A stretch of 9,508 bases of DNA, from NCBI GenBank assembly GCA_013151115.1, contig JAADIW010000021.1, positions 1 through 9,508 on the forward strand, read 5' to 3'. Positions 1-6,372 of this stretch are shown here, piece by piece. A program made the position numbers and the translations under genes. Numbering within the stretch: the first letter of the stretch is position 1; every line of letters begins with the position of its first letter. The stretch comes from Caldisericota bacterium (GTDB taxonomy: Bacteria > Bipolaricaulota > Bipolaricaulia > Bipolaricaulales > Bipolaricaulaceae). The notes below the pieces were generated by a model. That model was not told the DNA's origin and searched no databases. It worked only from the letters and a program-made list of their open reading frames with translations.

Positions 1-551
1 GCCGGGGCGATCCCGAGACCGCCTACTTCCCCCTTCAGGACCTCCGTTATGCCCAATATGTACTGCATGTAATGGACGAGCTCGTGCGCGAACACATCCG
101 GCCAAGACGGCCCGGCACAACAGATGGCCATGTATCCCGTGATGGCGCCCCGCAGGCCCTCCCCTTCCAGCGTTCGGAGCGGCGAGGGTAGGGGATTCGC
201 GTCCCACGGGGGCCGGGCGTAGAACCGTCCCGCCACGGCGTAGAGGACCTCGCTCCCGAACGTCTCGGGATCGGGATATATGGCGACGCCGATCCTCCCT
301 CCCGCGGCGACGCGCAACCGTCCCCCCTCCGCCACCGCCCCGGCCGCCGGGGCGCCGCCGGCGACGGGGATCTCCACGTCCCACAGGTCCAGGACGCGCC
401 GGTACAGGCGGGCGACCGCGAACGGGGAGATCGTGTAGCCGTCGGGGACGATGAAATAGCAACACGGCGCGGTCTGGATCGTCCACTCCGCGGCGTGGGA
501 CAGGAGTCCCAGCGCCGCCCACACGAGGCCGCTCACCACGATCCTGTACAT
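1..551 (-). CDS. Exported HExxH metallopeptidase-like protein, C-terminus cut by window edge
   Basis: The frame is open from an ATG at 551 to the left edge, giving 183 residues. Seen: a short basic N-terminus and a hydrophobic stretch (about residues 4-21), read as a signal peptide; a CC pair in PCCY at 30-31; a second CC pair at 144-145; and HELVH at 156-160, the zinc-binding and catalytic core of a gluzincin/zincin-type peptidase. The third zinc ligand would lie beyond the edge. It is a clear paralogue of the gene upstream on the same strand, sharing EW...PCCY at the N-terminus and CC followed by HEL.H in the same order. Only 6 nt separate it from that gene's stop, so the two are probably cotranscribed. 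The G-run used as ribosome binding site abuts the ATG, which is unusual; GTG codons at 539 and 536 are alternative starts but would lose the basic N-terminus. Target unknown; proteolysis is inferred from the motif only. Confidence 0.8.
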   Translation of the reverse strand, partial: MYRIVVSGLVWAALGLLSHAAEWTIQTAPCCYFIVPDGYTISPFAVARLYRRVLDLWDVEIPVAGGAPAAGAVAEGGRLRVAAGGRIGVAIYPDPETFGSEVLYAVAGRFYARPPWDANPLPSPLRTLEGEGLRGAITGYMAICCAGPSWPDVFAHELVHYMQYILGITEVLKGEVGGLGIAP

Positions 552-557
552 CCCCCC

Positions 558-1892
558 TTAAGGGCGAGGAGCCCCTCCGGCTTGCGCGGCCGGGACCCGG
601 AACACGAGGTACGTGTTGACTAAGTCCACGAACGCCCGCACGTACTCCTCCGGGGAGGAGGACAAGCGAACGATGTTCAGGCGGGTGACCTCCGCCGAGG
701 CCGCGGGGCCGGAGATGATGCGCACCCAATATTTCAGCGAACCTTGTCTCCGCTCCAATGCGGACAGGATCCCATCGGTGGGTTCCGCCCATGCGTTGGC
801 TAAAGTCTCCTCCGCCCACTGGAGCTCTTTCTCGCTAGCAGTACCGTTGTAGAAAGCCTCTTTCAGCTGCAGGAATTCCTCCCGTTCCCCGGGAGAAAGC
901 AAGGGCCAGAGGAAGCTCGCCCGCAGCATGATGCTTTTGCGCCGGAACTCGTAGAGGAGCTCGCCCTCGCGGGAAATTTCCGCGGTCCGGAGCCCCGCGA
1001 GCCACCCCCGCAGGAACGCGTCCCACCCTTCCCCGTAGGCTTCGCGGAAGGCCACGAGGAACCCCTCCCGCGAGGCACCCCCGGTGGCCTTCGGTCCCCA
1101 TGAGAAAAGGCCCAAGATCGCCGGGGGCGGGAGGCGCTCGGCGAGCTTCCCCACCAGAGTGGCGCCGAGCTCGTAGGCCACGAAGAGCGGCGCCGTGGAG
1201 AGATCGTCCACTTCCCGGACCCAGATGGCCGCCATCTCCCGCGCAAGCTTCCACTCCGTGGATCCCCGGTAACCGAGGGCGTATTCGGTCCAGCGGGCCA
1301 TTCCCTCCAGTAGCAAGTCGGGGTCAAGACCGAGTTCAGGAACCTCAAAGCCCACAAGGTTTTGGATCATATGGGTGAGCTCATGGGCCAGGGTCGCTTC
1401 CCAGGGCCTGTACAAGCAACAGGCAGTAACACAACCCAGTACCGTTGCTGCGGGCTCCCGTTGCGCAAACTCGCCGAGGGGACCCTCAAGAACCCCATCG
1501 GGTACGGCGTAATAAAAGAGGCCCTCTACGCCGAAGTAATTCACGTCGCGCCAGTATTCCTCGAGGTCGTCATAAAGGACCACGAGCGCCCGTTCCGGGG
1601 AAGGCGGGAGGAGCTGTGGGGAGATGTTCGCCCTCCATTGCGCGGCGAGCTCGCCGAGGGAGACCCCGGGCGGAAGCCAAAGTCCGGTGACGGCTTGGTA
1701 GATTTCCTGTACCTTGGCCAAAGGGGATTCATCCGGTGTGGGATACACCACGTAGCAGCATGGGATTTCCCCCACCCTCCACTCCCCTGCCAGGGCGCCG
1801 AGCCAAAGCGCTGCTCCCAAGGCCGCCGCAAGGATCCGTGTCCACATCATTACCAGGATTTTAGGGCGAAATGAGAGATGGAAAGCTGACAT
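558..1892 (-). CDS. Exported gluzincin-like zinc metallopeptidase with paired cysteines
   Basis: Encodes 444 residues. The ATG at 1892 is chosen because AAAGGA lies 4 nt upstream of it; a GTG-less extension to 1919 lacks this, and ATGs at 1850/1847, just before the hydrophobic segment, are alternatives. Seen: an N-terminal basic region and hydrophobic segment (about 21-36) ending LAGEW, read as a signal peptide; PCCY at 45-46; further cysteines at 154 and 158-159; HELTH at 170-174; and LLLEGMARW with Glu196 about 21 residues after the motif. HExxH plus a downstream E-G-x-A is the arrangement of Peptidase-MA-type gluzincins (family knowledge), so H170, H174 and E196 would bind zinc and E171 would be the general base. 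The C-terminal 200 residues are helical-looking and unrecognised. It is followed 6 nt later by a paralogue. It acts outside the cytoplasmic membrane; substrate unknown. Confidence 0.82.
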   Translation of the reverse strand: MSAFHLSFRPKILVMMWTRILAAALGAALWLGALAGEWRVGEIPCCYVVYPTPDESPLAKVQEIYQAVTGLWLPPGVSLGELAAQWRANISPQLLPPSPERALVVLYDDLEEYWRDVNYFGVEGLFYYAVPDGVLEGPLGEFAQREPAATVLGCVTACCLYRPWEATLAHELTHMIQNLVGFEVPELGLDPDLLLEGMARWTEYALGYRGSTEWKLAREMAAIWVREVDDLSTAPLFVAYELGATLVGKLAERLPPPAILGLFSWGPKATGGASREGFLVAFREAYGEGWDAFLRGWLAGLRTAEISREGELLYEFRRKSIMLRASFLWPLLSPGEREEFLQLKEAFYNGTASEKELQWAEETLANAWAEPTDGILSALERRQGSLKYWVRIISGPAASAEVTRLNIVRLSSSPEEYVRAFVDLVNTYLVFRVPAAQAGGAPRP

Positions 1893-1936
1893 GTGTCCTT
1901 TCCTTTGTGGCCTTTCCATGGCCCACTGGTGGCACG

Positions 1937-2431
1937 ATGCGCGGGGTTTGGATGGCTGCGTTGACGATCGCGGTTTCGTTTTCCGCTGTGGGCACGGTTT
2001 GGGAGGAGGTCCCCGGCCTCTGGGGGGTTACCCTCCGGCTCCCGCCGGGAAGCGAGATGATGTCACATGCGGAGGGGATCACCAGGGTGGAGCTTCCCAT
2101 CCCCTCGGGAACGTTACTTACCGAGTTCTTCCTGCTTCTTGAGGCTGGGACTGGTCTGTTTCCTTCGGGGCGGCCGGTATGGATCGGTGACCGGTGGTTC
2201 CTCGCCGCCCACGGGGAGGAGGGCGCCGCGGGTTCCCGGTACGAGTGGTTCCGGTACGCCACCCCCATGGACGGCGCCAGGTGGCTGTCCCTGACCTTCG
2301 TCATCCGCACCGCCGTCCCCGGGATGTTCCCCGAGCCGCCGCCGCCCTACGATCGGGGGGCCGTCCTCGACATGATCCGGGAGATCCTCGCGCACACGCG
2401 GTTCCCCGCGGGTAGGTCCCCGCCGACGTGA
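1937..2431 (+). CDS. Small exported protein of unknown function
   Basis: Encodes 164 residues from an ATG at 1937 preceded by GGTGG 4 nt upstream. An in-frame ATG at 1871 would run into the divergent gene's start and would place the signal sequence internally, so it is not preferred. Seen: MRGVWMAALTIAVSFSAVG, a typical signal peptide without a lipobox cysteine, then a compact domain rich in beta-type sequence, a PEPPPPY linker and a final amphipathic segment DMIREILAHTRF. Small exported bacterial proteins often end with such an I..IL.T.RF helix, but I recognise no family. Its stop overlaps the GTG start of the M28 peptidase by 4 nt, so the two are very likely translationally coupled and may act together at the cell surface. 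The divergent metallopeptidase starts only 44 nt away, so the two arms must share a compact promoter region in which I could not pick out clear -35/-10 boxes. Confidence 0.72.
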   Translation: MRGVWMAALTIAVSFSAVGTVWEEVPGLWGVTLRLPPGSEMMSHAEGITRVELPIPSGTLLTEFFLLLEAGTGLFPSGRPVWIGDRWFLAAHGEEGAAGSRYEWFRYATPMDGARWLSLTFVIRTAVPGMFPEPPPPYDRGAVLDMIREILAHTRFPAGRSPPT

Positions 2432-3594
2432 GGGAGGACAGCCGGGGGCTCCTGCGCCACGTGGGGGCCCTTTCCTTCCCCAGGCCCACGGGTTCCCCGG
2501 CCGAGGCGGAGGCGGCCCGCTACGTCCGGGAGAGGCTGGGAGAGTGGGGGATCGAGCACCGGGAGGAGTCCTTCCCGGCGGTGGCGGACATGAACTGGTT
2601 CCCCATCTCGGCCGCGCTTGCCTCGCTCTCGGGGATCGCGATATCCCGGTGGTTCCCCTGGCCCGGGGCCATCGTCGCGGCGCTGGCGCCCTTCCTCCTG
2701 TGGCACGCCCTCACCCGGGCCGACAGCCCCCTACGGGCCCTCCTCCCCCGGGCCCGGAGCCGGAACGTGATCGCCCGGGTACCGGCGCGGGAAAGGAAGG
2801 GGAAGCTCGTGGCCGTCCTGGCGCACCTCGACACCAACCGGTGCCGGCGGGCCTGGTCCGCGGCGGGGGCGCGGGCGATATCCATCGGCGCCGCCGTCAC
2901 CACCGGGATCTACTCCGCCGCGGCCCTGCTCCTCCTCGCGGGGGCGGCCGCGGGGAGCCCCCGGTTGGGATACGCGGCGCTCCCCCTCGGCATCTACGCC
3001 GCGGCCACGCTGGGGTTCCTCCTCTGGGAGCTACGGATGCCCTTCTCCCCGGGGGCGAACGACAACGCCGCCGCGGTGGCCGTGGCCCTGGAGCTCGCGG
3101 CCCGGCTCGCCCGGGAGCCCCTGGAGCGCACCGAGGTGTGGGTGTGTTTCACCGGGGCGGAGGAGACGGACCACCGGGGCGCCAAGGAGCTCCTGCGCCG
3201 CCACCCGGAACTCCGGGACGCGTGGTTCATCGTCCTCGAGGGGGTGGGGGCGGGGGAGCTGACTTTGACGACCCGGGAGGGCGTCCTCTTCCGCTATGGC
3301 CCCGACCCCGAGCTCCTGCGCTGGGCGAACGAAGTGGCCGCCGCGCGCCCCGGGTTGGGGCTTTCGCCGGGGGAAATGTCCATCGTGTGTGAGACCCAGG
3401 CGTTGCGGCGGCGCGGGTGCCGGGCCCTCACCGTCGCCGGCCGCGATCCCGCGACGGGGGTCCTCCCCCGTTGGCACTCCCCCGACGACCTCCCGCGGTA
3501 CATCTCCCCGAAGGACCTCGCCTCCGCCCTGGAGTTCCTCGGGGCCCTCTTGCGCTTCCTGGACGGCCGCGATCCCAGACGCGGCCCGCGCTGA
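2428..3594 (+). CDS. Membrane-anchored M28-family zinc aminopeptidase
   Basis: Encodes 388 residues starting at a GTG that overlaps the previous stop (GTGA). Seen: an N-terminal soluble segment with TGSPAEAEAARYV typical of M28 entry helices; hydrophobic segments at about 57-72, 78-94, 150-173 and 184-201; and the metal-site series HLDT (H133, D135), GANDN (D212), GAEETD (E245, E246), VLEGVG (E271) and RWHSPDD (H350). In M28 peptidases the ligands come as H, bridging D, E, D/E and H, with the first E of the EE pair as general base, so the di-zinc site looks complete. The membrane segments are inserted between the first motif regions, which makes this a membrane-embedded variant rather than a secreted one. 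It probably trims peptides near the membrane, perhaps products of the neighbouring secreted peptidases (inference). The 3' end abuts the GH130 relic on the opposite strand. Confidence 0.88.
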   Translation: MREDSRGLLRHVGALSFPRPTGSPAEAEAARYVRERLGEWGIEHREESFPAVADMNWFPISAALASLSGIAISRWFPWPGAIVAALAPFLLWHALTRADSPLRALLPRARSRNVIARVPARERKGKLVAVLAHLDTNRCRRAWSAAGARAISIGAAVTTGIYSAAALLLLAGAAAGSPRLGYAALPLGIYAAATLGFLLWELRMPFSPGANDNAAAVAVALELAARLAREPLERTEVWVCFTGAEETDHRGAKELLRRHPELRDAWFIVLEGVGAGELTLTTREGVLFRYGPDPELLRWANEVAAARPGLGLSPGEMSIVCETQALRRRGCRALTVAGRDPATGVLPRWHSPDDLPRYISPKDLASALEFLGALLRFLDGRDPRRGPR

Positions 3595-3864
3595 GGAGGC
3601 AGTCCAGGAGAGCCTCCAGGGTCGCCTTGGCGACACAGCACACCTTGTCGGCGCCCCCGTAGAAGACCCAGAGGTCCTCTCCCATCACCGCCGCCCCCTC
3701 GGGGAAGACCACGTTGGGGACGTCTCCTTCCACCTCATATGGCTCCTCCGGCTCCAGGATGGGCTCCCGGGTGCGGGCGATGACGCGCCAAGGCTCCACC
3801 CCGGGTCCGGGAGGGCGGCCCCGCGGGGCGCGATGATGTGGGTCCCCTCGTACCGCATGAGCAT
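3593..3864 (-). pseudogene. Relic of the C-terminal end of a GH130 glycoside phosphorylase
   Basis: Reading leftward, one frame gives EPWRVIARTREPILEPEEPY, then EGDVPNVVFPEGAA, then LWVFYGGADKV and LEALLDCLL. This is the hallmark ending of GH130 enzymes (beta-mannosyl phosphorylases and relatives; family pattern GAALLDLDDP...PEE.YE..G.VPNVVFP...YYGAAD). The preceding GAAL-P-DP piece (3822-3811) lies in another frame, so there is a frameshift near 3795-3810. The roughly 200 or more residues that should precede it, including the beta-propeller and catalytic Asp, are absent; the sequence runs directly into the operator and promoter region. No stop follows LLDCLL: the frame runs on into the antisense of the M28 gene, so the 3' end is truncated too. 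A few residues before GAAL (MLMRYEGTHII) might be a fragment from earlier in the same gene, joined by internal deletion; this is speculative. It is not expected to be functional. Confidence 0.78.
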
Positions 3865-3875
3865 CCCGCGGGGAT

Positions 3876-3897
3876 TTAACGCAAACGGTTGAGCTAA
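3876..3897. promoter_or_regulatory. Upstream LacI/GalR-type operator
   Basis: A 22-bp imperfect palindrome centred at 3886/3887, with core CAAACGGTTG and matching TTA/TAA outer arms; 16 of 22 positions are symmetric. The central CG flanked by A-rich and T-rich arms is typical of LacI/GalR-family operators. It lies just upstream of the -35 box of the promoter for the adjacent regulator gene, which fits autoregulation. Confidence 0.65.
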
Positions 3898-3902
3898 CAA
3901 AC

Positions 3903-3932
3903 TTGACAAGATATCGAATTTTGTTGTATAAG
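3903..3932 (+). promoter_or_regulatory. Sigma70-type promoter of the lacI-like gene
   Basis: Perfect -35 box TTGACA at 3903-3908, an 18-bp spacer and -10 box TATAAG at 3927-3932. The surrounding 80 bp are the most A+T-rich in the window. Transcription would begin near 3939, just before the second operator and about 35 nt ahead of the regulator start. It probably also serves the downstream transport genes, since no clear terminator separates them. Confidence 0.72.
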
Positions 3933-3945
3933 GCCTCGTCAAATT

Positions 3946-3961
3946 GAGCAAACGTTTTAGC
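3946..3961. promoter_or_regulatory. Downstream LacI/GalR-type operator
   Basis: The core AAACGTTT (3950-3957) is a perfect 8-bp palindrome inside GCAAACGTTTTAGC, with the central CG expected for LacI-family sites. It lies just after the predicted transcription start and before the ribosome binding site at 3963-3969, so bound repressor would block elongation or initiation. Its centre is 67 bp from that of the upstream operator, an arrangement that would allow looping. Confidence 0.65.
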
Positions 3962-4433
3962 GAAGGTGGGCGCGGTGCGGTCTAAACGGGGCGTGACCCT
4001 CAAGGACATCGCGCGGGCAGTAGGGACCACCACTTCCACCGTCTCGCGGGCCCTGAACGGAAAGCCCGGCGTGAGCCCCGCCATGCGGGCCCGGATCATC
4101 GAGGTGGCGCGCAAGCTCGGTTACACCCCCCATGCGTCCGCCCGATCCCTGGCCCTCAACAAAACGGAGAACATCGGCTTCCTGATACACAAGCGTCAGT
4201 CGCTCTCTCCACACTCCTTTTACGGGGAGATCATGGCGGGAGCCGAAGCGGCGGCCGCGGAGGCGGGGTACCACCTCATCTTTTCCACCAGCGAATCCAC
4301 CGCGCTCCCCGAGATGTTGAGCACCCGCAAGATAGACGGATTGATCCTCGCGGGATGTGATTTCGACGCCCGCTTCATCCGCCGCCTGCGGGGCCGCGGG
4401 GTGCCGCTGGTGCTCGTGGACAATCACCTCGAA

Positions 4434-4526
4434 GGGCTCGAGGTGCGCGGCCCATGGGGCATCGTCGAAGCCCACGATGGCGATGTCGTCCGGCACCCGC
4501 ATCCCCGCCTCCTTGATGGCCCGCAT
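4434..4526. repeat. 93-bp inverted repeat, left copy (displaced copy)
   Basis: Matches the reverse complement of 4759-4851 at every position over 93 bp, then diverges on both sides. In sense orientation it interrupts the lacI-like reading frame and fits no LacI-family sequence, so this is the derived copy. The 5-6 nt at its ends (GGGCTC and CGCAT) could be microhomology with the lost native sequence. Confidence 0.95.
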
Positions 4527-4758
4527 CGCCGAGACCTTCGCGAACCTCAGCTTCGCGGAGCGGCTGGAGGGCTTCCGCCGTGCCCTGGCGGCACACGGGA
4601 TCGCCGTGCGGGAGGAATGGTTGGTGACGGGGGAACCGGAGGGGGACGAGCCCGTGGGCACCACCTACTACGGGTGGAAGGCGATGAAGAGGATCCTCGC
4701 CACCGGGGAAATCCCCACCGCGGTCGTGGCGGCCAACGACTCCGCGGCGGTGGGGGCC

Positions 4759-4851
4759 ATGCGGGCCATCAAGGAGGCGGGGATGCGGGTGCCGGACGAC
4801 ATCGCCATCGTGGGCTTCGACGATGCCCCATGGGCCGCGCACCTCGAGCCC
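4759..4851. repeat. 93-bp inverted repeat, right copy (native copy)
   Basis: The source copy. It encodes 31 in-frame codons of the lacI-like gene, from MRAIKEAG through PDDIAIVGFDD to AHLEP, exactly where LacI-family proteins carry that motif. It is separated from the left copy by 232 bp, so a single-stranded transcript or DNA strand could fold into a 93-bp hairpin with a 232-nt loop. Confidence 0.95.
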
Positions 4852-5063
4852 CTCACCACCGTACACGTCAGCCGGCACGAGATGGGGAGGGTCGCCGCGA
4901 GGAGACTGCTCGATCTCCTGGAGGGACACGGCGGTCCCCCGATGGAGATAAAACTCGCCGCCACACTGGTCGTGCGGGGTTCGTGTGGCAGCGGGGGGAA
5001 GGGGGGTGAGAGCGGGTAGGAACCTTACCCACCAGACCAAATAGCGAAGGAGGGAGTAGCGAC

Positions 5064-6353
5064 ATGAGAAAGACGGTTTTCGTGTTGGCGACCGTGTTCG
5101 CCCTGGGCGCCCTCGCCGGGGCGGTGGAGGTGGTCTTCTGGACCGCTCCCAATCCCACTCAGGAGGCCTTCTGGCGCTCCATGGCCGAGGCCTACATGGC
5201 CGAACACCCCGACGTGAAGATCACCGTGCAGGCCATCGTGGAGGGTCCGCAGGGCTCCGAGGGGACGATCCTCGCCGCCATCGCGGGGGGCAACGCCCCC
5301 ACCGCCTCCGAGAACATCTTCACCGGCTTCGGGGCCCAGCTCGTGGAGGCGGGGGCGGTGGTGCCCCTGAACGAGCTGCCCGGATGGGATGAGCTCGTGG
5401 CCGCCCGCCGCATGACGAACGCCATCAAGGGATGGGTGTTCGGCGACGGCAACTATTACATCTTCCCCATCTACGCCAACGCCATGCTGTTCGCCTGGCG
5501 GCTGGATATCCTGAAGGAGCTCGGCTTCGGCGAACCGCCCGCCACCTATGAGGGGATCATCGCGGTGGGGAAGAGGCTCAAGGAGGTCTACCCAGACAAG
5601 TTCCTCTGGGCCCGCACCGCGTTGGTACAGCCCACCTGGTGGCAGCGGTGGTTCGATTTCTTCATGCTCTACAACGCCGCCAGCGACGGCAACCCCTTCA
5701 TCTCCGGCGGGAAGCTCGTGGCCGACGACGAGGCCGTGATCACCGTGTTCGAGTTCCTCCGGGATCTCAACGCCGCGGAGCTTCTCCTCACCCAGCCGGC
5801 GGAAAACCCGTTCCAGACGGGTCTGAGTATCTGGACCAACTTCGGCCCGTGGGGCATCCCGTGGATGAAGGAGAACTTCCCCGAGCTCGTGTTCGGCGAG
5901 AACCTCGTCTTCGCCCCGCCGCCGGTGCCGGCGAGCTTCGGATACGTGAGGCCTCACAAGACCTTCGCCGACGCCAAGGGCATCGTGATCTACGCGCCCC
6001 ACGCCTCCGGCGCCTCCGATGAGCAGATCGACGCCATCTGGGCCTTCATCAAGTGGGTGTTCAGCTCCGTGGAGAACGACGTGGCCTGGTTCCGCCAGAC
6101 AAACCTCCTCCCGTTGCGCGAGGACCTCACCACCAACCCCGCCTTCGCGGCCGTGTTCGCGGAGACCCCGGAGCTCATCCCCTACGCCGAGGAGCTCCCC
6201 TACGCCGTGCCCCCGCTCAAGACCCCCAAGGTCCAGGACATCCAGACCGCCCTTTCCGAGTACGGCATGATCCCCGCCCTCCTCGGCCAGAAGACGCCGG
6301 AGCGGGCTTGGGAGGACGCGAAGCGCGAGATACTATCCCTCTTGGAGGAGTGA
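5064..6353 (+). CDS. ABC transporter sugar-binding protein (CUT1, family 1)
   Basis: Encodes 429 residues with AAGGAGG at 5047-5053 ahead of the ATG. It binds an oligosaccharide outside the membrane and delivers it to the two permeases encoded next. Seen: signal peptide MRKTVFVLATVFALGALAGA followed directly by VEVVFWTAPN, the usual first strand of family 1 solute-binding proteins; a typical AEAYMAEHPDVKITVQ segment near 41-56; ILAAIAGGNAPTA near 69-81; and late motifs such as IDAIWAFIKWVFS. There is no lipobox cysteine, so it is expected to be free in the periplasm rather than lipid-anchored. Length is normal for the family. Many aromatic residues (WW, FWR, FFMLY) fit stacking against sugar rings. 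The substrate cannot be read from sequence; the nearby GH130 relic hints at mannosides. It lies 44 nt after the broken regulator gene. Confidence 0.92.
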   Translation: MRKTVFVLATVFALGALAGAVEVVFWTAPNPTQEAFWRSMAEAYMAEHPDVKITVQAIVEGPQGSEGTILAAIAGGNAPTASENIFTGFGAQLVEAGAVVPLNELPGWDELVAARRMTNAIKGWVFGDGNYYIFPIYANAMLFAWRLDILKELGFGEPPATYEGIIAVGKRLKEVYPDKFLWARTALVQPTWWQRWFDFFMLYNAASDGNPFISGGKLVADDEAVITVFEFLRDLNAAELLLTQPAENPFQTGLSIWTNFGPWGIPWMKENFPELVFGENLVFAPPPVPASFGYVRPHKTFADAKGIVIYAPHASGASDEQIDAIWAFIKWVFSSVENDVAWFRQTNLLPLREDLTTNPAFAAVFAETPELIPYAEELPYAVPPLKTPKVQDIQTALSEYGMIPALLGQKTPERAWEDAKREILSLLEE

Positions 6354-6369
6354 CCCCTCCCTGAGGTGG
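6344..6369 (+). promoter_or_regulatory. Possible competing RNA hairpins at the binding protein/permease junction
   Basis: GGAGG (6344-6348, last codons of the binding-protein gene) can pair with CCTCC (6356-6360). The same CCTC can instead pair with GAGG (6363-6366), which is part of the permease ribosome binding site GAGGTGG. The two pairings exclude each other. The stems are short (4-5 bp), so any effect on relative expression is a guess. Confidence 0.25.
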
Positions 6370-6372
6370 TAG

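Larger units (their letters stand above)
3975..5019 (+). pseudogene. LacI-family transcriptional regulator, frame broken by inverted duplication
   Basis: The GTG at 3975 is preferred because AAGGTGG lies 5 nt upstream; a GTG at 3966 is the alternative. Residues 7-30 (VTLKDIARAVGTTTSTVSRAL) form the LacI helix-turn-helix, and the hinge helix follows at about 52-63 (PHASARSLALNK). The first subdomain of the sugar-binding core reads normally up to VPLVLVDNHLEG (about 154). From 4434 the sequence becomes a 93-bp inverted copy of 4759-4851. Recognisable LacI protein resumes near 4522 in a different frame: FAERLEGFRRAL, AVVAANDSAAVGAM, PDDIAIVGFDD, then a normal C-terminus to the TAG at 5019. The segment expected between these parts, about 30 residues with the V.DN..GA and GHRRIA-type motifs, is missing. 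The first frame stays open to 5009, so translation would give a DNA-binding domain fused to scrambled sequence. It was presumably the local repressor of the transport operon. An assembly or sequencing artefact remains possible. Confidence 0.85.

Noticed and set aside
2544..3392. Long alternative-frame ORF overlapping the M28 peptidase
   Set aside because: Pro/Gly/Arg-rich, low-complexity translation typical of a shadow frame in G+C-rich coding DNA; the M28 frame carries all the motifs.
3966..3974. GTG at 3966 as start of the lacI-like gene
   Set aside because: The AAGGTGG ribosome binding site overlaps it, while the GTG at 3975 lies 5 nt downstream of that site and gives the usual short leader before the helix-turn-helix.
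5014..5030. Hairpin GGGTA/TACCC across the stop of the broken regulator gene
   Set aside because: Only 5 bp with no T-run; too weak to call a terminator or processing site.
5025..6002. Long antisense ORF opposite the sugar-binding protein
   Set aside because: Composition (His, Glu, Gly rich without domains) is that of an antisense shadow, while the + strand encodes a complete binding protein.
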